A stretch of DNA of 40,661 bases, from positions 1 through 40,661 of the IMG/VR virus record IMGVR_UViG_3300010157_000117; one strand, written 5' to 3'. The DNA is from a virus. The notes under the pieces are model-generated. The model made no database searches and was not told the origin of the DNA. It saw only the letters and a program-made list of their open reading frames with translations. Shown here one piece after another: positions 6,421-15,137 of this stretch. The position numbers and the translations under genes are program-made. Each line of letters begins with the position of its first letter. Within the stretch, counting starts at the first letter, position 1.

Positions 6421-8648
6421 TTACTTACGGACTTAAAGACCCCAATGTCGGAGAAAAGCCACCTAAAACAAGGGTGGAAGACGCTGGGTCTGCCCGTAGT
6501 ATGCTTTACACCCTGATTGACGATGATCAGATTGCCTCGTATCGTCGCGCTCAGATCCAAGGGATCATTGATGGCAACCCTCCGTATAACGAGCAGCAGC
6601 TCCGTGAGATGGGACAGGCAGATAGGATCAATGTTAATTGGGGACACGCAGAAGCCAAGATTGAAGCCGCTGTAATTCCTTATTTTGACATCCTCACCTC
6701 TGTTGGTTCTTATGCCACCTGCAAGACGCTATACGGAAAGGACATGGGAAAGCGAGAAGAGTGGAGCCGAATCATCACTGAAGAGTTCCATCGTTTGCTT
6801 GCCTCATCTAACCCAAACTTTTTAGCACAGCATCAAGTAGCGCACAAAGAACTGGTTATCCACGGTCAGGCTTGTCTTTATTTCCCGGATCAAACTGATT
6901 GGAGAGCAAAGGCAATTGAGCCTTGGGCTTTGGTAGTTCCCAAGGGAGCAAAGGTTGACTGGGACAATTGGGAGTTTTGCTATATCCTTGATGAGCTTTA
7001 TTGTGAGGAGCTTTATTCATATATTGAAAACGAGGAAGCTGCCAAACGAGGCGGCTGGGATGTGGACGAGTGCCAGCAAGCCATTATGGAAGCTAGGGTT
7101 GACTCTCAGGATCAACGCCGTCCTTGGGAATGGTATCAGAGGGAGCTTAAAAACAACTCCCTTTACTACTCCTATGCCAAGAGTAAGATTATTAAAATAG
7201 CTCATTTTTATGTGAGGGAGTATGATGGTCGAGTTTCCCACTACATCTTTGATCGCTTGAATAGCACAGAGTTCCTTTGCAAAAGGGTTGGACGCTATCA
7301 GGACTTCTCTAATGCCTTTACAGTGTTTATGAATGGTGTGGGGAATGGCTATTACCACGGAGTGAGAGGACTAGGCCAGAAGGTGTATAAGTATGCCGAG
7401 GCCATGAACAGGGTGAATAACGCCCTCCTAGAAGGCGTGATACTTGGTTCTTGCGTGATGTTCCAGCCTAACTCTGCTGCTGATGCAGAGAAGCTAAAGA
7501 CTGTTCAGATTGGGCCTTACCGCATTCTTCCTCCTGGGCTTAACCTAACACAAGCATCGGTGGCATCAAACCTTGGCGCGGCTATGCAGACGGCTCAATT
7601 CTTCCAAGGGCAAGAGTCTGATGACATCGGTAGCTTCATGCCGTCCGTTTCCGGTGGTGGTAGAAAGAAGGGAAACAAGGAAGTGGAGATGGAGATTGGG
7701 GAAAAATCCCGACTCACCAATACTAGAGCTGAAATTTACCTACAGGCACTTGATGTGCATTACGCAGAAGTCTATCGTCGCGCCGCCAATCCAAACCTCA
7801 TTGAGGAGGATCATGGTGGTTCAGAGGCTCTCCGCTTCCAGAAGGCTTGTATGGACAGGGGCGTTCCAGCCGCTGCCATGCTAGACATGGATAGCGTTAG
7901 AGCCACTCGATCAATTGGACAAGGAAGCTCCGCTGCTCGTATGCAAGCAATGGAGCTTATTGGTCAGTATCTTCCTCAACTCCCTGAGTCAAACCGCAAG
8001 CGGGTCATTAACGCGAATATCGCCGCAATTGCGGGACAGACGGGGGTTGAGACTTTTGGCATCCCAGAGGAAAGCAAACCAAATGGCAACGACCTATCCA
8101 TTGCATCTCTTGAGAACAATGCACTCCAGAATGGGGGGCAAGTCCTCATCGACCCAGATCAGAACCACTTTAACCACCTCGCTGTTCATATTCAGTTTGC
8201 AAACCAGATTGTGCAAGCAGTGCAGGACAAACAGGCTGATCCGATTGGTGCTGATCGGGCTATGCAGAGTATCATTCCCCATCTTCTCACCCACCTCAAA
8301 TACCTTGAGGAAGACGCTACTAGGGAAGACCAGTACAACAACATGAACGAGCAGACTTCAGAGATAATGAAGATTGCTGATCAGCTTTCTCGCATGGCAC
8401 AGGATATGCAAGAACAGCAAATGAAGGCACAGCAGGAGGCTATGGCGCAGCAAGGGCAACAGCAAGACCCAAGGGCTATGGTCGCCATGAACAAGATTCA
8501 GTTAGATAGAATGAAGTTCCAGAATGACGCACAGATCAAACAGGCAAAGGCTCAACACCAAATGCAGTTGCAGGATCGCAAGACCGCACAGCGTTTGATG
8601 GTTGATCGGATCAAGGTGGCGCAGAAGTACGGAGCTATCCAGCCCTAA
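6417..8648 (+). CDS. Portal protein
   Basis: A 743-residue protein with the layout of large podovirus-type portal proteins. The N-terminal part includes RRAQIQGIIDGNPPYNEQQL and NVNWGHAEAKIE, the core is alpha/beta, and the C-terminus is a long Gln/Met-rich coiled-coil (about 650-735, e.g. MAQDMQEQQMKAQQEAMAQQ), typical of the barrel helix region of portals. Portals form the dodecameric ring through which the terminase pumps DNA. Neighbours (scaffold candidate, large terminase) agree. The start overlaps the previous stop (ATGA). The call comes from size, pattern and context. Confidence 0.8.
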   Translation: MITYGLKDPNVGEKPPKTRVEDAGSARSMLYTLIDDDQIASYRRAQIQGIIDGNPPYNEQQLREMGQADRINVNWGHAEAKIEAAVIPYFDILTSVGSYATCKTLYGKDMGKREEWSRIITEEFHRLLASSNPNFLAQHQVAHKELVIHGQACLYFPDQTDWRAKAIEPWALVVPKGAKVDWDNWEFCYILDELYCEELYSYIENEEAAKRGGWDVDECQQAIMEARVDSQDQRRPWEWYQRELKNNSLYYSYAKSKIIKIAHFYVREYDGRVSHYIFDRLNSTEFLCKRVGRYQDFSNAFTVFMNGVGNGYYHGVRGLGQKVYKYAEAMNRVNNALLEGVILGSCVMFQPNSAADAEKLKTVQIGPYRILPPGLNLTQASVASNLGAAMQTAQFFQGQESDDIGSFMPSVSGGGRKKGNKEVEMEIGEKSRLTNTRAEIYLQALDVHYAEVYRRAANPNLIEEDHGGSEALRFQKACMDRGVPAAAMLDMDSVRATRSIGQGSSAARMQAMELIGQYLPQLPESNRKRVINANIAAIAGQTGVETFGIPEESKPNGNDLSIASLENNALQNGGQVLIDPDQNHFNHLAVHIQFANQIVQAVQDKQADPIGADRAMQSIIPHLLTHLKYLEEDATREDQYNNMNEQTSEIMKIADQLSRMAQDMQEQQMKAQQEAMAQQGQQQDPRAMVAMNKIQLDRMKFQNDAQIKQAKAQHQMQLQDRKTAQRLMVDRIKVAQKYGAIQP

Positions 8649-8662
8649 AACAAAAAAACAAA

Positions 8663-8842
8663 ATGACAACAACCCCGTTTGAGTCGGGTCGGGACGAAAT
8701 GAGAGAGCAGATTGTTTCTCTCATTTACGAGCGGTACATCTATTGCCGAACATTCTTCGGTCAGGAATCAGAGACAGCTCTCATTCTAAAAAACATCATC
8801 CATTCGATCAGAGACGATCAAGCCAAAGACCTTAATGAGTAA
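8663..8842 (+). CDS. 59-residue hypothetical protein
   Basis: ATG at 8663 follows an A-rich leader (aaacaaaaaaacaaa) and the frame runs to TAA at 8840-8842, overlapping the ATP-grasp start at 8835 by 8 bases. The product is soluble and mostly helical (REQIVSLIYERYIYC, TALILKNIIHSIRDD). No family was recognised. It fills the gap between portal and ATP-grasp genes and keeps the operon's overlap pattern. Confidence 0.6.
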   Translation: MTTTPFESGRDEMREQIVSLIYERYIYCRTFFGQESETALILKNIIHSIRDDQAKDLNE

Positions 8843-10118
8843 GTGCCTTGTAATAGACCACGGAATTTTCACGGCATTTGCCGAGCGTTTGGCAGAGGAT
8901 CACGAGGTTTATTACTTCGTTCCTTATGCAGACCGCTCATTTCCAAAGCATGGGCCAGCTATGGTTGGAACTGGACTAAAAGGAGTGGAGCGTGTGGAGG
9001 ATATGTGGAGGCTTGTTGACGATGTGGACTTTATCGTGTTTCCAGATGTGGGATTCTACCAGCTACAGGAGTGGCTGCGCTCTAGGGGCTACAAAGTCTG
9101 GGGGGCTGGACTAGGAGAGAAGCTAGAAGTGCAGAGGTGGAGAGCCAAAGAAACCATGAAAGCTCTTGGACTTCCTGTGGGTAAGTGCGAGCTTGTTACC
9201 GGGATGAGCAACCTTCGCCAGTATCTTGAAGAGAACGACGATGTGTATGTGAAGATAAGCGGATTCCGAGGAGTTGCGGAAACCTTCCACTCTGCAAGCT
9301 GGAAGGAAGTAGAGCCTCGCATAAACGAGCTGTGGGATGCCCTAGGAGGAGCCTGTGAGGTGTTTCCCTTCATTGTGGAGCATAGGATCGATTCAGTGGT
9401 GGAAGCTGGATATGACGGATACTCAGTGAATGGGAAGTTCCCTAACACTTGCCTTGTTGGTGTGGAGGTAAAGGACAAGGGATACCTCGGATGCGTGAGG
9501 GACTACGACAAGGTTGCAGAACCAGTGAAGTATGTTAATGACTGCCTTGCTCCATTTCTTGAGGAAGCTGACTACTGCCAGTTCTTTTCTACGGAAGTCC
9601 GAGTAACAGAAGACGGAACACCTTATCTTATTGACCTTACCACTCGTTGCCCAGCACCTCCATCAGCCCTGTATTGGGAGATGATTGAGAATGTGGGGGA
9701 GATTGTGGAGATGGGAGCTAACGGGGAGCTTGTAGATCCTGTATGGAGGGCTAAATACGGAGCCTTGGCAATCATAACCTCGGACTTTGCAAATGAACGC
9801 TGGTGTCCAGTGTCTGTTAAACCAGAGGCTAGGCAGTGGATTAAGTGGCGCAACTACGCTGAGATCGAAGGTCAGGGGTATATCGTACCAACGGAAGGTG
9901 TTAAGATGCCAGAGATCGGTGATTGTATTGGGATTGGGGATAGCATGGAAGAAGCAATAAATGCTTGCATCGAACATATTGATGCTGTAAAAGGATTTGG
10001 AGTTCAAGTAAACAAAGACGCATTATATAAAGCATTGTCAGAAGTTAAAAAAGCAGAAGAAAATAACATTATTTTTAGCAATAAGGAAATTCCATCTCCA
10101 AAAGATTTTATTGAATGA
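8835..10118 (+). CDS. ATP-grasp enzyme, GARS (PurD)-like
   Basis: A 427-residue protein with the general order of ATP-grasp ligases: an N-terminal Rossmann-like part (CLVIDHGIFTAFAERLAEDH), a nucleotide-binding strand VYVKISGFRG (about 137-146), and the metal-binding region EVRVTEDGTPYLIDLTTRCPAP (about 254-275), which parallels the E..dG..Y.iD...R motif of glycinamide ribonucleotide synthetase and carboxylase families. These enzymes join a carboxylate to an amine through an acyl-phosphate. The substrate is unknown; possibilities are nucleotide, peptide or sugar modification. It lies inside the packaging block between portal and terminase. The final 45 codons are much more AT-rich than the rest and lead straight into the HNH gene. 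Confidence 0.7.
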   Translation: MSKCLVIDHGIFTAFAERLAEDHEVYYFVPYADRSFPKHGPAMVGTGLKGVERVEDMWRLVDDVDFIVFPDVGFYQLQEWLRSRGYKVWGAGLGEKLEVQRWRAKETMKALGLPVGKCELVTGMSNLRQYLEENDDVYVKISGFRGVAETFHSASWKEVEPRINELWDALGGACEVFPFIVEHRIDSVVEAGYDGYSVNGKFPNTCLVGVEVKDKGYLGCVRDYDKVAEPVKYVNDCLAPFLEEADYCQFFSTEVRVTEDGTPYLIDLTTRCPAPPSALYWEMIENVGEIVEMGANGELVDPVWRAKYGALAIITSDFANERWCPVSVKPEARQWIKWRNYAEIEGQGYIVPTEGVKMPEIGDCIGIGDSMEEAINACIEHIDAVKGFGVQVNKDALYKALSEVKKAEENNIIFSNKEIPSPKDFIE

Positions 10119-10693
10119 AAAAATTGCAAATAGAAGGAAAAAAATTTGGGAAAATAACAGCATTAAAACCAACAAATAAAAGGCGTGGAGGTAAAATTGT
10201 TTGGTTATGTAAGTGCGATTGTGGAAAAATACATGAATCAATAGGAACGGATCTTTCAAATGGGCGAACTAAAAGTTGCGGATGTTCAAAATCAGATTTC
10301 TGTAGATTGGCTAGAACAAAACATGGGAAATCTGGAACAAGGATATTTAACATTTGGCAAAAAATGAGATTTCGTTGTTCTGAAAAAGCCAAAGGAATCA
10401 ACAAATTAAACTATTACGACAAGGGAATTCGTGTTTGCGAAAGATGGCAAGGAGAGAATGGATTTGTCAATTTTATGAAAGATGTTGGAGAAAGACCAAG
10501 TGATTTATATTCACTTGATAGAATTGACAATAAAAAAGGATACGAACCAAACAATGTTCGATGGGCTACAGCAAAAGAACAAATAAACAACAGAAGCCTA
10601 AAAAGAATAGAAAATTTCTCCGATAAAGAGATTTTTGAAGAAGTAAAAAGGCGGGGAATATATAAAACAACAAAACAAAAAGAACTACTATGA
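10115..10693 (+). CDS. HNH homing-type endonuclease with N-terminal zinc ribbon
   Basis: The 192-residue product matches a common free-standing phage endonuclease type: N-terminal G..FGKITAL, a zinc ribbon CKCDCG ... KSCGC (about 33-56), H-G....IFNIWQKMRFRC, then YYDKGIRVCERWQ and the HNH-like part SLDRIDNKKGYEPNNVRWA (about 134-152) with EQINNRS. Such enzymes nick or cut DNA and promote spread of their own gene. Base composition is clearly AT-rich compared with the flanking portal and scaffold genes, a sign of separate acquisition. It starts in an ATGA overlap with the ATP-grasp gene and ends in one with the gene at 10690. Confidence 0.85.
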   Translation: MKKLQIEGKKFGKITALKPTNKRRGGKIVWLCKCDCGKIHESIGTDLSNGRTKSCGCSKSDFCRLARTKHGKSGTRIFNIWQKMRFRCSEKAKGINKLNYYDKGIRVCERWQGENGFVNFMKDVGERPSDLYSLDRIDNKKGYEPNNVRWATAKEQINNRSLKRIENFSDKEIFEEVKRRGIYKTTKQKELL

Positions 10694-10971
10694 CATATCA
10701 AGAATGGCGTGAGGATGTATCTCTCGCCGTGGAGTTAAATAAGGTATTAGACCTCCCTGTGATTAAACAAGCCCTGTCCGTTTGCGATGGGCTTACCGCT
10801 GCAAAAGTATTGGGTAATACTAATGCTTTAACGCAAAGTGCAGGTAATGCACACGTTCTCTTTGGGTTTGATGCAGGGCGAGCATCAATTATCAATGACC
10901 TTCATGGACTTGCTTCCGTTACGGAAGAGGTTAATGAAATCCAGCCAAGCTATACCAGTAACGAAATTTAA
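10690..10971 (+). CDS. Hypothetical protein
   Basis: A 93-residue soluble protein, helical at the N-terminus (YQEWREDVSLAVELNKVL) and with AGNAHVLFGFDAGRASIINDL in the middle. It overlaps the HNH gene (ATGA) and ends 3 bases before the scaffold candidate. Small proteins in this position between portal and scaffold are often virion or assembly factors; no family was recognised. Confidence 0.6.
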   Translation: MTYQEWREDVSLAVELNKVLDLPVIKQALSVCDGLTAAKVLGNTNALTQSAGNAHVLFGFDAGRASIINDLHGLASVTEEVNEIQPSYTSNEI

Positions 10972-10974
10972 CAT

Positions 10975-12174
10975 ATGGACATACCAAACACAACCGCATC
11001 AGCCGATCCAGTAATCGGAACAGTACCACCCCCATCTAACGAGTCATGGGAGAGCCAAATCTCTCGCCAGCTAAAGAGCAAGCCAGAGATTCCTCGCACG
11101 GATCTTAAAGCCCTGGAGCAATTGCCTGATGTGGCGATTCCTATTCCTGACGATATGCAGGAGGTTAGCACGCAAGAGACGGAAGACTTCCTCAAGCAAA
11201 TGGATGGAGGAGAGGAAGAAACAAAGAAGGAATTTAAGACAGAAAAGAAATCTAAGGAAACTAGCCAGACTAGCTCTACCGATGCCTTTGACATTTCTGA
11301 CCTTGATCTTTCAAAAGATCCAGAGCCTGTTGTAGAAACCAAGACTAAAAAGAGCAAGGAAGACAATATTGCAGAGCTTCGCAAGAAGGCTGAAGCCTAC
11401 GAGGAGAGTCTAAAGACCAAGGACTCTGAGGCAAAGAGCTATCGAGAGAAGCTAGAGTCTCTTGAGGCAGAGCTTGAGAGGACTGCTTTTGAGAAGTCTC
11501 CTAAGTTTAAGGAGCGTTATCAAGCCCCCTACGCAGAAGCAATTGGTAGTGCTGTGGAGTTCGCCAAGGAGTATGGAGATGATGCCTCTATTGCGGAGAA
11601 GGCTCTCTCGCTGAAGGGCAAGGAGCGTCTTGAGTTCATTGACGAGAGCTTCGGTGGAGGTGCTGCATCAGCCCAATTCTTGTCACTCATCAACAACGCC
11701 GATTCTAAGCGAGGAGCTTTGGAGGGGGCTTTGGAGAACCACAAGTCCACACACCAAGAGATTATCCAAGCGGAACAGGCGCAGCATTTGCAGACTGTGG
11801 ATCAGATCAATAAAAACTTTGATCGAGTTGCTTCCCACCTATCCAACAAGAGCGACTTTTTCCGCATGACGGGAGACGATGAAAACGACAAAGCTGTTAC
11901 GGCTCGTATTGAGGCTGCTAAAAACATCATTCATGGCAACGCATCACAGAACGAGATGACTGTGGCTCCATTTCTTGCTGTGATCGCCAAGGAAGCAGTG
12001 GAAGAGAATTCCAAGTTGAAGGCCGAGCTTGCCAAGTATAAGAGCAGGGCGGCTCAGGATGTGGCAGTGCAACCTCGTATAAGCAAGGGGAGTGCTGACT
12101 CTGGAGAGTCTGACACCAAGGGCAAGCCCAAGTCTGCATTGGATAGCATTCGCTCTCAGCTCCGTAGCTATTGA
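10975..12174 (+). CDS. Scaffolding protein candidate
   Basis: A 399-residue, highly charged protein: disordered Pro/Ser/Glu/Lys-rich N-terminal 120 residues, then a long predicted coiled coil (about 125-165, e.g. KKAEAYEESLKTKDSEAKSY) followed by a helical, moderately conserved-looking part and a Lys/Ser-rich tail. A charged, mostly helical protein between portal and terminase is characteristic of phage scaffolding proteins, which shape the procapsid and then leave. There is no catalytic motif. The distance from the capsid gene (over 26 kb) is unusual for a scaffold, so the call is tentative. Confidence 0.5.
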   Translation: MDIPNTTASADPVIGTVPPPSNESWESQISRQLKSKPEIPRTDLKALEQLPDVAIPIPDDMQEVSTQETEDFLKQMDGGEEETKKEFKTEKKSKETSQTSSTDAFDISDLDLSKDPEPVVETKTKKSKEDNIAELRKKAEAYEESLKTKDSEAKSYREKLESLEAELERTAFEKSPKFKERYQAPYAEAIGSAVEFAKEYGDDASIAEKALSLKGKERLEFIDESFGGGAASAQFLSLINNADSKRGALEGALENHKSTHQEIIQAEQAQHLQTVDQINKNFDRVASHLSNKSDFFRMTGDDENDKAVTARIEAAKNIIHGNASQNEMTVAPFLAVIAKEAVEENSKLKAELAKYKSRAAQDVAVQPRISKGSADSGESDTKGKPKSALDSIRSQLRSY

Positions 12175-13859
12175 AGCTACAAACCTACGGACTAGATTTT
12201 AGTAAGCACCCACAACTGTCGCAGCTTGAGATAGAGTTGCTGATGGTTGGGGATGCTGATCCGTCTCGCTTCTCTGGCATATCCAGAGGACAGCACATGA
12301 AGCACGTCATACATATGCTATGGCCTGATGTGATAAAAAGCTGGAATGATTGGAACGAGCTGGCCCTCTGGGCTTGGACAAACTACGATGAAATCGGCGT
12401 GACTGGTTGCGCCGCTGCTGGCAAGACCTTCACCTTCACATTGCTTTCACTGGTAGAGTATCTGGCGAAGCCGATGATGACTCGCGTAGCATTAACCTCT
12501 ACCACTGTGCCTTCCCTTCGTGGTCGCATCTGGTCGGAGATGATGAGGTTCGTACGTCCTTGCGTCCCCTTATTCGGGTTGAATGTGGTGGACTCCCAGA
12601 CCAAGATCCAGTTCCAGAAGGGCGACGATAGGAGTAGCGTGATTGCTCTTGCAGTTGACTCCGGAGCCGTGGAGCAAGCTGTGGGTAAACTACAGGGTGT
12701 TCACTTGCCAAGAATGGTGATCATGGTTGACGAGGCAGCTCAGACTAACCCAGCGGTGTTTAGCGCACGAGCGAACCTTCAAGTGGGAACTGACTTTTAT
12801 CGATTCATAGCGATTGCAAATGCGTCATCCATGTTTGACTCGCATGGATTATTTTGTGAACCCTTAATGGGGTGGGGTAGTATCGGAGATGACGATGAGC
12901 ATTGGGAAACCAAGTCAGGAATATGCGTGAGATTTGATGGTCTGAAGTCGCCAAATATAAAAGCTGGTCGCCTTATCTATCCCTATCTATTTGGTCAAGA
13001 CAATGTGGATACCATCAAGAAAAACTTTGGTGAAGGAAGCCTGGAGTGGAATAGTTATTGCCGTGGGATGTGGAGCAAAAGCGGAGCCAGAAACACGATG
13101 GTCGATTCCGCAATGATCACGGAGGGGAGAGCCAGAGAGAGCGTTATCTGGGAGGGTGGCAACATCAAAACGATTGCTGGTCTTGATCCTGCATTCACCA
13201 CCGAAGGCGACGATTGCATTCTACGATTTGCGAAAGTTGGTCAAGATTCTGACGGCAAGCTGACCATGCTGCTGACTGATGTGGTGAAATTAAATTTACA
13301 GGACGACCCAAACTATCCGCTGTTTTACCAAGTCGCAGACCAGACAATCAACGAGCTAAAAACTAGGGGCGTTAAGCCAGAAGACTTCGCCCTTGATGCG
13401 ACTGGTGCTGGTGCTGGAATAGCCGACATCATATCGCAGAGGTGGCAGGGTGGCTTTGTAAGGGTGAGTTTCGGAGGTGCAGCCACAGACTCTCCAATCA
13501 GCGTGGAGGACACTAGACCAGCGAAGCAAGTCTACGCAAACCGAGTCACGCAGCTCTGGGGTCAGATCAAGGTGATAGTCATGGGGGGAAGAATGAGAGG
13601 GCTGGACGATCAGACAGCGAGGGAGCTTTGCGCTCGCATCTACACGCTCAAGAACGAGAGGACGCTGCTTGAGAGTAAGAAGGATCTCAAGAAGCGAACC
13701 AAAGGAAACTCGCCTGATAGGGCTGATGCACTTGCTCTGCTGGCTGAACTCTTTGTGGCGCAAAACGGGATGGGAGATGCCTCTGGAAGTCAATCACAAA
13801 ATTCTGAAGATTGGGACAACTATGCGCTTGACCATGAGCTTGAGTCTGATTATCGGTAG
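12171..13859 (+). CDS. terL: Terminase large subunit (packaging ATPase and nuclease)
   Basis: The 562-residue protein has the two terminase domains. The ATPase has Walker A GCAAAGKT (about 79-86) and Walker B MVIMVDEAA (about 183-191). The RNase H-like nuclease has acidic residues in GLDPAF (about 338), ALDATGAG (about 407) and PDRADALAL near 516. TerL docks on the portal, pumps DNA into the head and cuts concatemers. The frame starts at TTG 12171, overlapping the scaffold-candidate stop (TTGA); no ATG occurs before residue 25, and the N-terminal residues look like protein, so the TTG with translational coupling is likely. The small subunit is not adjacent; a candidate is at 21195. Confidence 0.92.
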   Translation: MKLQTYGLDFSKHPQLSQLEIELLMVGDADPSRFSGISRGQHMKHVIHMLWPDVIKSWNDWNELALWAWTNYDEIGVTGCAAAGKTFTFTLLSLVEYLAKPMMTRVALTSTTVPSLRGRIWSEMMRFVRPCVPLFGLNVVDSQTKIQFQKGDDRSSVIALAVDSGAVEQAVGKLQGVHLPRMVIMVDEAAQTNPAVFSARANLQVGTDFYRFIAIANASSMFDSHGLFCEPLMGWGSIGDDDEHWETKSGICVRFDGLKSPNIKAGRLIYPYLFGQDNVDTIKKNFGEGSLEWNSYCRGMWSKSGARNTMVDSAMITEGRARESVIWEGGNIKTIAGLDPAFTTEGDDCILRFAKVGQDSDGKLTMLLTDVVKLNLQDDPNYPLFYQVADQTINELKTRGVKPEDFALDATGAGAGIADIISQRWQGGFVRVSFGGAATDSPISVEDTRPAKQVYANRVTQLWGQIKVIVMGGRMRGLDDQTARELCARIYTLKNERTLLESKKDLKKRTKGNSPDRADALALLAELFVAQNGMGDASGSQSQNSEDWDNYALDHELESDYR

Positions 13860-13901
13860 GGCCACACAACGGGAATCACCATCCCTGCAACACAAAAAAC
13901 A

Positions 13902-14183
13902 ATGAAAAGAATCAAATGGAACGGAGAGGAGCTGGAGGCACTTATGGGCGAATATGCCAGCGGTCACATTTGCATAAAGTTGCGTACCATTCATGGTGCG
14001 CCATACGCCACGGCAACTATCAACGACCCCGACGCCGACTTGCTTGAAAACGAGGTTATCATAAAAAACTATAGCGAAAACGAGGGCGTACTTGAAGCAC
14101 TAGAGGAGGCTGGAATTGTTCAGCCTGTTTACCTTCTCAAATACGGTCACACCAATGGAGTTGTCTGCAAACTTCTAAAATAA
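13902..14183 (+). CDS. Conserved phage protein, DUF4313-like
   Basis: The 93-residue product shows ICIKLRTIHGAPYATATIND and VIIKNYSENEGVLEALEEAGIV, resembling a small family seen in phages and mobile elements (G.PYA.LTVN ... E..IK.YSENEG....L). I believe this is DUF4313, but that is from memory. Function unknown. The leader is A/C-rich (caacacaaaaaaca) without Shine-Dalgarno. It begins the replication gene run. Confidence 0.65.
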   Translation: MKRIKWNGEELEALMGEYASGHICIKLRTIHGAPYATATINDPDADLLENEVIIKNYSENEGVLEALEEAGIVQPVYLLKYGHTNGVVCKLLK

Positions 14184-14187
14184 GATT

Positions 14188-14895
14188 ATGGAAAAAACAA
14201 AACTGGTGCGCAATGCGCCTCATCAAAAATACCATCTAGCCGATGGAACCCAAGTGCCTGGGGGTAGCACTATCTGCAAGATTGGAGACGATGCCGGTGC
14301 ATTGATCCACTGGGCTTGGAACCTTGGCAGGGAAGGCAAGGATTACAAGAAGGAGCGGGACAAGGCTGCTGACATTGGGACGATAGCCCACTTCCTGATC
14401 GAGTGCTATCTCACTGGTCAGGTGGCTGATCTCGATGATTACTCACAAGAAGACATTGATAAAGCCCTGGGTTGCTACAACAAGTTCGTAGATTGGTGGG
14501 ATGAGCAGAACCTCAAAGTGGTAGCCACGGAGATTCAACTTGTAAACGAGACTTACAAGTTCGGAGGAACCGTTGATCTGATTGCCAAGCGTCCTAATGG
14601 TCATCATGTGTTGATTGATTTCAAGACATCAAAGAAGATCAGCGAAAGCTACTGGAGGCAATGTGCAGGGTATGCGGCATTGTGGAATCAGAACCAAGAG
14701 GTCAATGGATTCAATGCCATAAATCAAATCACCAACCATGCCATCGTTCGCATCGGGAAGCAGGAGGAGGGTGACTTTGAAGTGGTATGGAAAGAAGACC
14801 TCGCAAAAGAATGGTTTGTGTTCCAAAAGCAAGTCGATCTTTATTGGGCTATGCAAGCCGCCAAGCCAGAACCAAAGAGGAAGAAGAAAGCATGA
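14188..14895 (+). CDS. PD-(D/E)XK nuclease, RecB/Cas4-like
   Basis: In this 235-residue protein the motifs of RecB-type nucleases appear in order: GTIAHFLIE (His68), VATEIQLV (Glu115), FGGTVDLIA (Asp130), VLIDFKTSK (Asp144, Lys146) and WRQCAGYAALW (Gln158, Tyr162). The family carries exonuclease or single-strand nuclease activity and in phages commonly works with an annealing protein in recombination; here ERF (3013) is the likely partner. There is no four-Cys iron-sulfur cluster, so it is not a classical Cas4. The C-terminus is a Lys-rich tail. It is followed by an ATGA overlap with the sigma-like gene. Confidence 0.85.
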   Translation: MEKTKLVRNAPHQKYHLADGTQVPGGSTICKIGDDAGALIHWAWNLGREGKDYKKERDKAADIGTIAHFLIECYLTGQVADLDDYSQEDIDKALGCYNKFVDWWDEQNLKVVATEIQLVNETYKFGGTVDLIAKRPNGHHVLIDFKTSKKISESYWRQCAGYAALWNQNQEVNGFNAINQITNHAIVRIGKQEEGDFEVVWKEDLAKEWFVFQKQVDLYWAMQAAKPEPKRKKKA

Positions 14896-15137
14896 CAAAT
14901 GAAATTAAAAGAATAGAAGCAGTTGATTCAATCAACTACGCTTTATCGCTTTTGGATAAAAAGAGCAGATATGTAGTGGTGTGTCACATCTTATTGGGAT
15001 TCACGTTACAGGAGATTGGAATCTCTCTTGGAATTACGCATACAAGAGTTAGTGTAATAGAAAAGAACGCAATCCGGAAACTTCGCCATCCAATAAGATT
15101 AAAATGGATGTATGAGGCATCGGAGGCATTAGCATGA
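14892..15137 (+). CDS. Sigma-70 region 4-like DNA-binding protein
   Basis: An 81-residue protein: LLDKKSRYVVVCHILLGFTL leads into a helix-turn-helix ending in VIEKNAIRKLRHPIRL. This closely parallels region 4.2 of primary sigma factors (TLEEVG....VTRERIRQIE.KALRKLRHP), the part that binds the -35 element and the beta flap. Regions 1-3 are missing, so it cannot be a full sigma factor. It could redirect host polymerase, act as a small activator, or use the fold only for DNA binding. The ATG at 14892 overlaps the nuclease stop; the longer upstream frame is a shadow of the nuclease gene. The stop overlaps the helicase start (ATGA). Confidence 0.8.
   Translation: MTNEIKRIEAVDSINYALSLLDKKSRYVVVCHILLGFTLQEIGISLGITHTRVSVIEKNAIRKLRHPIRLKWMYEASEALA

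Noticed and set aside
14188-14895. Cas4 / CRISPR adaptation protein
   Set aside because: Only the nuclease motifs are present; the four-Cys iron-sulfur cluster of Cas4 is missing, so a general phage RecB-like nuclease is the better call.
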